Assembly: GCF_003286085.1 (NCBI RefSeq)
Contig: NW_020825317.1
Coordinates: forward strand, 3,906,001-3,970,000
Length of the DNA stretch: 64,000 bases
Direction: 5' to 3'
Source: Drosophila persimilis
Lineage: Eukaryota; Arthropoda; Insecta; Diptera; Drosophilidae
The stretch's first letter is position 1; the number at the start of each line of letters is the position of its first letter. Below the pieces are notes generated by a model. It searched no databases and was not told the origin of the DNA. It saw nothing but the letters and a program-made list of their open reading frames with translations. Shown piece after piece: positions 56,251 through 64,000 of the stretch. A program made the position numbers and the translations under genes.

Positions 56251-57372
56251 TATACCCGATACTCAAAATGAGTATTGGGGTATATTAGATTTGTGGTAAA
56301 AAAGGATGTGTGTAACGTCCAGAAGGAATCGTTTCCGACCCTATAAAGTATATATATTCTTGATCAGCATCAATAGCCGAGGCGATTGAGCCATGTCCGT
56401 CTGTACGTCTGTCCGTCCGTCCGTCTGTCCGTCTGCCCGTCCATCCGTCTGTCCGTCCCCTTCAGCGCCTAGTGCTCAAAGACTATAAGAGCTAGAGCAA
56501 CGATGTTTTGGATTCAGACTTCTGTGATATGTCACTGCTACAAGAATATTTCAAAACTTTGCCCCGCCCACTTTCGCCCCCACAAAGAGCGAAAATCTGT
56601 GGCATCCACAATTTCGACGATACGAAAAAACTAAAAAAAAAAAAAATCGTAGAAGATGACTATATCTTCTAGAGTGCAAAATCTGAACCAGATCGTATAA
56701 TTATTATAGCCAGAATCAAGAAAACAATTTCATTCTTTCTCGCTCTGTCTCTCTCTAACACACAGGTTTCATGGTCGCTTTTGCCAATTGCAGTTCAAGG
56801 ATCTCAGAACCTATAAGAGCCAGAGCAACCAAATTTGGTATCCACACTCCTGTGATATCGGACCTTGACCGTTTCGTGTCCAAATTTCGCCACACCCCCT
56901 TCCGCCCCCGCAAAGGACGAAAATCTGGGGCATCCACAAATCTCAGAGACTATTATTGCTAGAGTAACCAAATTTGGTATCCGCACTTCTGTTAGATCTC
57001 ACTATAAAACGTATATCTCAAAATTTCGCCGCACCCCCTTCCGCGCCCACAAAGGACGAAAATCTGTTGCATTCACAATATTACACATTCGAGAAAACTA
57101 AAAACGCAGAATCATAGATAATGACCATATCTATCAGATTGCTGAATCTGGATCAGATCGGATCATTTTTGTAGCCAAAAGCAAGAAATCAATTTGCAGT
57201 GGCTACGCAGCGCCCGACGTCACGCTCAGACTGATTTTCTGTCTCTCTCGCACGCACTCTTTGTCGTGTCGTTTAATATTTGCGGCCTCTGCCGGAGGAG
57301 AGCCTACTGACTAAGTATCGGGTATAAATGTAGAGTTGCGGTGTCCGCAGCAACTCACAACGTTCCCCCTCG
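56251..57372 (+). mobile_element. DINE-1 element at the unit B/C junction
   Basis: A full-length DINE-1 (TATACCCGATACTC to CCCCCTCG). Left flank: LOA-like LINE, with the same sequence uninterrupted at 36155-36175. Right flank: ATGCCTATTATATCTG, whose uninterrupted context is 47590-47660. The two flanks therefore come from different loci. Confidence 0.85.
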
Positions 57373-57805
57373 TTTTTTATGCCTATTATATCTGTATTTT
57401 ATATTTATAGATGCCATAACTGTAGATACGGGGACTGGATCAGCTGAAGTCCAGATTAGGAAGGCTCTACAGCTGCAAAAAAAAAAAACGTTTCTTCAAA
57501 AACAGTACCACCGCGAACCGCAGACCTTAATTAGTAAATTTTAGAAACTAAAATGAAATATATAATAAAAGAAAAATTTAAATATGAAATGAAATGAAGA
57601 TTGATAACCTACTTCATGGGTACCCATTTCACTAGCTACTACATGGGTACTCATTTCATTAGCTACTAGACGAGTACACATAGCACTTGTTCGGGGGTAA
57701 ACGATGTGGTATCGCTGGTCCCCATGTCGTAGGACATTGCGGGTAAAAATGGAAATGATGAAAAGCATTGTTAAGGGTTAGTAAAGAAAGTACCCCTGGT
57801 CTTTT

Positions 57806-58291
57806 AGGGAGTGGTGATATCACCACCTCCGAACTAGTTCCCAGTACTGCTGGGGTACGATGCGCTAATAGCGTCTCCGACTGGCCAGCCACCGCCACAC
57901 CAATCTGATACAGAACAGAGTCACCATCCAGTAGGGTGTGTCTGACGGCCACAATGACCCCACCTTCTCTGCAGCGCTTCGTCTTGGCACAATCTCTGTC
58001 CTTACGAAACACCTGGAAAAGGTTAGGATCGAAGTATTCGTTGTCGAAAAAGCTTGAATTGAGCCAGGCTTCAAACAAAATGACAACGTCGAAGTCACAC
58101 GTAGAGGTAGCCAAGCTGACAGCCTGAGTCTTGGCACCGTCCATCGGCACGGTCACAGAAAGTGGCGGTGCCGTCCTGTTAGTGGCCACGGAAGATGGAT
58201 CCAGAGGAGGTTCAGGCATATCCCACTGAACCAAAGGGCCGAGACCCATGCTTGAAACCTGCTTATGTGCCGGAGTCTGAAATAGCAGCAC
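57806..58291 (-). pseudogene. LINE ORF2 start (APE endonuclease), unit C
   Basis: Second copy of the fragment at 48060-48545; one substitution in the visible domain (G to E in RCRxGGV). Confidence 0.72.
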
Positions 58292-58972
58292 ACCATCCTC
58301 GTCCAGAAGATTGGGCAGGGAGAGCCAATCTAGGTGATGATGCTAAAGAGTGTTCCACATAAGAGTGCACGACGGGCTGCTGACTCTTCGTCAAAAAAGT
58401 GCAAGCAGAATATTTTGTGGAGAAGCGGCGATCATAAAACCAAAGGGGTTTCACTGGGGTTTTTTTTGAAGTGGATGAACCTGGAGCTTTCTGAGCCTGC
58501 GTGGACGTCCGCAGTGGCACAGCTGCACACAGATTAATTGCCGTCAAATCAGCTTCCTCATCAGGCCTCTGTCTATGCGCGAAACCCTTACCGATACTGG
58601 CCAGAATCTATCATCAAAGACCACGGGGAACCCCAGATAACGCAGATAGATCAGCATCTCGCTTAACCAATTTCACGCAAGAAATTTCCTCCTCCGGCAT
58701 CTTGAGTTTATCGGCAACAAATTTCACCACCGCCTCTGGCCCCGTCGCGGTAGCAAATTTACCAATATGCAGGTATGCCATAACAAATTTGGCAGATTTT
58801 TCAAAAGTTTATCTGAACGCAGTGAGAGCTCACTAATGACTACTTAATTTAAATTAAATTTAATTTAAACTGGAGGTCGGCAGGTATCCAGAGTCCGTAT
58901 ATTAGCAACCGAGCAACCCGTCGGCCATGCATCCCTCGGCATGTAACAGTGTCACCATAGATTGGGGTAATT

Positions 58973-59233
58973 TCATTGAGAGTTTTCTTTACTCCGCCCG
59001 ACTACCATTAGCCAGCATCCATGGCAGAGATATGACCGTGGCAGGACTGTCTCAGCTTTCTTTAGGCTGGGCACCAACACTGCCTCGGTCTTGTGGGGAG
59101 CGAGTTCGAGCCCGATCCTCTCCAGCCACCGACCCCTGCGGGACGCCTGCAAATATCTCCTATTGCTCAGTGCCAGAAGGATGCAGCTCCACATCGCCGT
59201 GCTAAACACGTTCTTAATGTCCAGCGTGACCAT
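58973..59233 (-). pseudogene. LINE reverse transcriptase fragment, unit C
   Basis: VTLDIKNVFSTAMWSCILLAL (RT block with the first catalytic Asp) is joined to WLERIGLELAPHKTEAVLV, skipping the catalytic core. This is an internal deletion. Confidence 0.7.
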
Positions 59234-59468
59234 TATGCAGTGCTCCTTACCGCCACGTTTCCATCTAGTGGTGGCTATTCCACCACTCTACCAACGGAAT
59301 CAATCGTCGATCTGACCGCAGTGATAGGGCGTGTATGAGGGCTATGCTTATGCTTATGGTTGAGTATGCGTCGCTTACATATATAATGATAAATACTAAA
59401 GGGATGATATAAATGAAATAGCTGCAAATGCATTAGACTTATTGACCTCCAGCCATAGCTTATAGAAG

Positions 59469-59756
59469 TCAATTGATGAACAATTGCAACTTTTCTGTGG
59501 CAAGGTACGTCGGCTCCAGGGTATTAACAAGCCTATTCAAATCACCCCACTCAGCTTCACTTAATTTCATGTATCTTTTGAGGCGCCTTTCGCAAGAGTC
59601 TTCAAATGGTTGCTCAACATAGTGTACGTTGGGTTCCAACGAGCCTATTGAGTCCTGTACAGCCGACAGAACTTTTGCGGCGGTCACTAGGTCATTACAG
59701 GCATTCTTCTCATCTTTACCCTTTACCACTGAAAAATTCTTTTTCTTTTCAGGCAC
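59469..59756 (-). pseudogene. Possible hAT-type transposase fragment, unit C
   Basis: A 95-codon open frame on the minus strand ending WGDLNRLVNTLEPTYLATEKLQL. The W-x-x-L-x-x-L-x-x-x-L-x-P-x-x-x-ATE spacing resembles a conserved block of hAT transposases and their domesticated relatives. Unit B keeps only part of it (49359-49480). Assignment is tentative. Confidence 0.4.
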
Positions 59757-60408
59757 TTCGGATTCTTTGGAATATGAATACTCGTAGAAGCCCTCAGGAA
59801 CCGCAGGCGTCGGTCACCAACCGAACAGAGGCCCAGGGTATGGAGCAAGTCTCCCTGTTTCCAACACTTCCTCTAAGTGACACTTCACAACTTGGCTAAG
59901 GGATGCAAGCAAATTCCATCTTGAATCCGCATTCTTCTGTAGATGCTCCGACTTGAATAGGGGATTAGATTCAAGGCCAGACTGGAAATTGCGGCACAGA
60001 ACATTTCGAAGGAGATAAGTCAAGTCTCTCAATTGTTCCCACTAAAAACTCCACTAACATTATCCTACTTAGATATATGTACATATATTCAATATTCGCA
60101 TTGGGCTATATCTAAACTCCAATTCTATGACAATTTGGTTGCCTCGTTTTTCTTAATTTCTCTAACTTAGTTTCGACAAAATATCGAGCTATTCTAGCTT
60201 TCCCATTTGGGAATTAGTAAGTATGAATAGTAGCAAAATGTATAAGGCCATATTCATTGCTATGATTAGATGTACTCGTACGTTTGTAGGTGTTTAGATT
60301 CCGATGTAGATGTGGTAGCTGAGATTGCGATGGACATAAAATTGAAATTCATATCAATTGCTGTCAAAAGAAATTAGTTAAAATACATAACAAAAAAAGA
60401 GCATTTTT

Positions 60409-60857
60409 TATACCCCCCCTTCCATAAAAAGTATATATGTATATTCTTGATCAGCATCAATAGTCGAGGGTCGATAGAGCCATGTCTGTCTGTCCGTCCG
60501 TCCGTTTGTCCCTCTCTATGAGCACCTAGTGATATGTATTTCAAAATTTCACCCCACCCTCTTCCGCCATCACAAAGGACGAAGATCTGTGGCATCCACA
60601 ATTTTGAACAATCATAGAGAATAACCATATCTACCAGATTGCCGAATCTGAATCCGATCGGATTAGTATTATAACCGAACAAATCAATTTGCAGTGGCTA
60701 CGCAGCGCCCGACGACACGTTCTGACTGATTTTCTGTCTCTCTCGCACGCACTCTTTGTCGTGTCGTTCGGTCTGGCGGAGGAAAGCCATACTGACTAAG
60801 CTTCTGGCATAAATGTAGAGTTTCGGTCGCAGCAGCAACTCACAACGTTCCCCCTCG
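60409..60857 (+). mobile_element. Short DINE-1 element, copy C
   Basis: Equivalent of 50144-50592, with almost no differences. Confidence 0.86.
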
Positions 60858-61503
60858 TTAGTGTTTACCTTTGTGTTCACATAAGGGACAACTCTTAGCC
60901 ATCTTCCATGTTATTTGGTGTGGTTTCAGAATTGTAGTGTATTAAATATAATCAAATATATAAATGGCTTTTTTTGTGTTCTGGCTCATTCTGCTTTGGT
61001 GGGATGGCTAATGGCTGCTGGCAGGCGATCGGCTGTCATTGCGTTGCACATCAATTTAATTTCTGTTAAAGAGATTTGATAAAATATAAAAAAGAAAACA
61101 AGATAATTATTTTGCGTTTACATTTGTGTTCAGATTATGCAAAACTCATAATCATTCTCTACACCCAATAGAATGAGTGGATTTTTAGTGTTGTGGTTTT
61201 CTTGCTGGCTTTTGATATCCAGATGCAGGTGCTGGGGCTTTGCTGCGATGGCGATGCACTTCAAATGTCAAGTCGTTATTTCTGTCAAAAGAAATTATGT
61301 AGATAATAAAAAAACAATAAACTTATTTGGCGTTTACATTTGTGTTTAAATTGGGCCCATCTCTTAGTCAGCATTAGTGTCCTTGGGTTACTGTGGCGTT
61401 GAATATTAAACATAGTCCAAAAAACAAATGGATTATTATGCTCTGGCTGGGGGGCTTTGGCTCTGGCTGGGATGGCTAATGGCCGATGGCTGACCGCTTA
61501 AGC

Positions 61504-62175
61504 TCAGAAGCCACGGTTCTCGTTGAGCTCCTTATGTGGTGTCAGATCCTTGGTGATCGAAAAGGGGGCTCCATCACGAAACATCTTGCAAATGAGACTG
61601 CCCAGATTCTTGGCATCATCGATGCCGGAGTAAGCACGTCCCTGGAAGGTCAGCCTCACATGTTCCAGGGCATTGTTGAAGCTGAAGGGACAATACTTGT
61701 ACCACTTCTTGTAGATGGCCCTCGCGTCTATCCACTGATTGAAGCAGGTTGGTTTACGTATATTCTTGCGTGCGCACTCCTTGGCCAGACAGATTCCAAA
61801 GTCCCAGTTCGTCCAGGTGACGAAGAAACAGTTTCCCTGTGGATTGGTCATACTCATCTTTGGTAGCACCAGGTTGCGGGCGCTCAATTCCTTCTTCAGC
61901 CATTCGATAAAGGAATTGAGTGCCGTCTGCAGTGGCACTCCCGCCTCCACAGTCTTCTGCTGAATGCCCGTCAGACTGGTACAGTATTCGCTCAGTTGCG
62001 GCGACTCCACGGGCATCACGTACTTGTGAAATTCCGCCTCGACCATACCCGTTTTCAGATTGACCAAAATGGCTGGGAACTCAATTATCTCCGACAATCT
62101 AAATTGTTGAGCCGGTTGATTTTCCCAGCAGGTGGCCTCGAAGTCCACGGATATGGCATAAGTAAAAGGATGCAT
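61504..62175 (-). CDS. ERI-1/Snipper-like DEDDh exonuclease, copy C (catalytic His lost)
   Basis: 223 residues, open throughout, but motif III reads YSGIDDAKN. The catalytic His182 is Tyr through a single C-to-T change (CAC to TAC). Asp11, Glu13, Asp125 and Asp187 are kept, so metal and substrate binding may persist while the general base is missing. In this family that change should abolish or strongly reduce cleavage. Residues 1-126 are identical to copy A, while 14 of the last 97 differ. The promoter element is conserved (62428-62442). It could be a decoy or dominant-negative form, or an early pseudogene. Confidence 0.83.
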   Translation of the reverse strand: MHPFTYAISVDFEATCWENQPAQQFRLSEIIEFPAILVNLKTGMVEAEFHKYVMPVESPQLSEYCTSLTGIQQKTVEAGVPLQTALNSFIEWLKKELSARNLVLPKMSMTNPQGNCFFVTWTNWDFGICLAKECARKNIRKPTCFNQWIDARAIYKKWYKYCPFSFNNALEHVRLTFQGRAYSGIDDAKNLGSLICKMFRDGAPFSITKDLTPHKELNENRGF

Positions 62176-62427
62176 TGTAAACTTCTTGGATTTGCGTGAA
62201 TTCTTTAACTTTCTTTAACTGGATCTGGACGAGCTCCTTTCAGGAATATTCTCTGATGTATTAGCCCAGTTGCTTTGTACACTTTTATGAAGGCCGACTT
62301 TGTTTGTGCAATTCCAATTGAATTATTTTTCTTTGTAATGTAATATGCTGTCGCTTTTTTGCCAGTGCTTGCTGTTTTTGCTGAGTAACGATAACTTTTG
62401 ACCTATCATTGCAATTTTTGCATTTAT

Positions 62428-62442
62428 TCGATATCTATCGAT
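62428..62442. promoter_or_regulatory. TCGATATCTATCGAT element upstream of nuclease C
   Basis: Identical to the elements upstream of copies A and B. All three copies thus keep the putative promoter. Confidence 0.5.
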
Positions 62443-64000
62443 TTTTAATAAAATGCAACTTTGTAGTACAATTGTCAGTCGGTAAATAAAGCGCAGTGAA
62501 AAGAAAAGTTTAGTGCCTTTAACGAAAAGGAACGTTGTGAGGCGCAGCTACGGCCGCGATTTTAAATTTATACCCTAGCAATTAGTGCGAGTGAAAAACA
62601 CATAGTATAGTGAGTGTGAGTGAGACGGCATATGTTGATGTTGATTAACCCTTAACAGGACCGTGGGGTTTACAATTTTAAAATAAAATGATTTTACTGA
62701 TACAGAAATATTTAAATTTTGTGCAGCCATTAATAATTTTGCTTCAAAATTTTTAGTAATATTAAAATGTTCTTTTACATAATATATAAATATTGCTTAT
62801 AATTCTTTGTGTTTTTTTTTTATGCTATTTATATAATCTAATATGCAATATGTAATTTTTTTGAGGTTGGAACATAAGGGTTAACAACATATCAAAAAAT
62901 TCGTCCATGAATAGTGTTGTGTTGCTCATGAGTAACGTTTACCCAACAATATCCGCATCAACAAGCAAGCATGCACTGACGATAAGGGACAACACGAACG
63001 AGCTTCGGCTCTTGATGAGTCCGCCGTGTACAATTTCATCCTGCCCTACAATAAGTCAGTGCATACTGCACGATGAAGAGTGTGTGTGAGAGTGAGATAG
63101 ATAGAGAGAGAGGGAGAGAGGGGGAGAGAGATAATGAAAATGAGTAAGCGCGTGAACGGCGTTGCGTAGCCATTGAAAATTAATATTTTCATTCCGGCGT
63201 AATAATAATCATTATCCGATCTGATCCAGATTTCCAGATTATTCTGGCTAGTTAGTTTTCTCGTATCTTCTGTTTATGCTCCAAACCTCAATTGTAACGA
63301 ACCTAAACGGGTCTACAACACCGACCCCAACGCGAATTCCGACTAAGAACACTTAACAACATTTAAGACACCACATCCCCCACTTTTTCACTCGCCGCCA
63401 AGAGAATACCCCATAAAGTGACGACTAATAATACCCGGTCACGCGGATCCTCCACTCCGGTCCGAGCAACCGATCAGGTGCAGTCTTCCAGGTTCATCAA
63501 CCGCGAAGACGATGACACACCTAGGAAGACCACGACGAGCACCAACGGACCCTAAGTCGGAGTGGAATAAACCAGGTCAACCCACAAGCGCCAAATCGGC
63601 AAAATCCGAGCTCCGAGTCTAGACGTTACCCCGCAGAGTAACTCGGACTCACCAAAAACATAATAACAAACGAAGAAACGAATAAAAGCCAAACCAAGTT
63701 TTTAAATAATACGAACAGCGTAGGTCATTACAAAGGGTCGAGGCTCTGGCACTATTCCACTCTACGTCCCTAAGCACCGTTCGACGCACACCACAAGTGA
63801 CTCTCGACCAGGCCCCGCTTCAATCTCTTTGCCACAGGCCAACCACAACGCCTCCGTTAAGGTTCCATCCATCTATAAAATTCTTGTGGATTGACCTTGG
63901 ACGTAACTGAGCTTACCTCAGCCGGAAATAGGTCCATCACACAATTATATTTCAAACGACGAGATTCTAAAAGAACATTAAGCCCAAAGAGCAGTCGACA

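Larger units (their letters stand above)
47633..57378. repeat. Tandem unit B (about 9.75 kb)
   Basis: It starts at ATGCCTATTATATCTG (47633), and the same sequence starts unit C at 57379. The contents in order are LINE fragments, the copied nuclease locus (49489-53840), an LTR gag fragment, LOA-like LINE pieces and a terminal DINE-1. It is nearly identical to the visible part of unit C, apart from a few indels (B lacks two blocks totalling about 500 bases present at 58790-59640, and has an extra DINE-1 at 52549-53679). Confidence 0.88.
57379..64000. repeat. Tandem unit C (runs past the window end)
   Basis: Co-linear with unit B from its first base, with very high identity. The offset is 9,746-9,752 bases at first and 10,265 bases after B's deletions near 49.05-49.36 kb. 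Past the B-only DINE-1 and a 45-base B deletion, the alignment continues to 64000 (gag fragment). The array may have further copies. Confidence 0.87.

Overview
This is a Drosophila-type nuclear genome window. The genes have short GT-AG introns, long AT-rich intergenic DNA and tetranucleotide (GTCY)n arrays inside DINE-1/INE-1 (Helentron-type) repeats. The ordered block TRAM - mus81 - RUN-domain protein - short-chain dehydrogenase - SV2-like transporter matches, from memory, genes near the tip of the D. melanogaster X (TRAM/CG11642, mus81/CG3026, CG3703, CG3699, CG3690). The window is therefore probably Muller element A. The long DINE-1 variant and the repeat load suggest an obscura-group species; that placement is inference.

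Left third (1-20.4 kb): ordinary genes. The last two coding exons of a single-pass membrane protein (23-163 and 4057-4128) flank a 3.9 kb intron that holds the whole same-strand TRAM gene. A long 3'UTR runs to about 6.22 kb. mus81 (7807-9066, +) has two perfect DRE sites upstream. It converges on a three-exon RUN-domain gene (9251-11582, -). After a relic Tc1-like transposon split by a DINE-1 (about 12.6-14.6 kb) come an SDR (15648-16415, -) and a seven-exon MFS transporter (18163-20416, -). All introns of the last and of the RUN gene were resolved from splice sites and reading frame.

Middle (20.4-30.36 kb): about 10 kb with no coding signal I can support, only simple repeats and a GATAA-rich patch.

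Right half (30.36-64 kb): a young duplicated region. An intronless ERI-1/Snipper-like DEDDh 3'-5' exonuclease gene occurs three times on the minus strand (copy A 33628-34299, B 51239-51910, C 61504-62175), each with its own upstream DNA and an older short DINE-1. B and C lie in near-identical tandem units of about 9.75 kb that run out of the window. B has D186H next to the catalytic Asp and C has lost the catalytic His (H182Y). Between A and B is a nest of transposons: a jockey-like LINE holds a DINE-1, which holds both a 5'-truncated LINE and a BEL/Pao LTR element, whose gag holds another DINE-1. LOA-like LINE fragments and an LTR gag fragment are carried in the units.

The most interesting system is the X-linked amplification of an RNA-processing-type nuclease with diverging active sites, apparently driven or shaped by DINE-1-mediated rearrangement.
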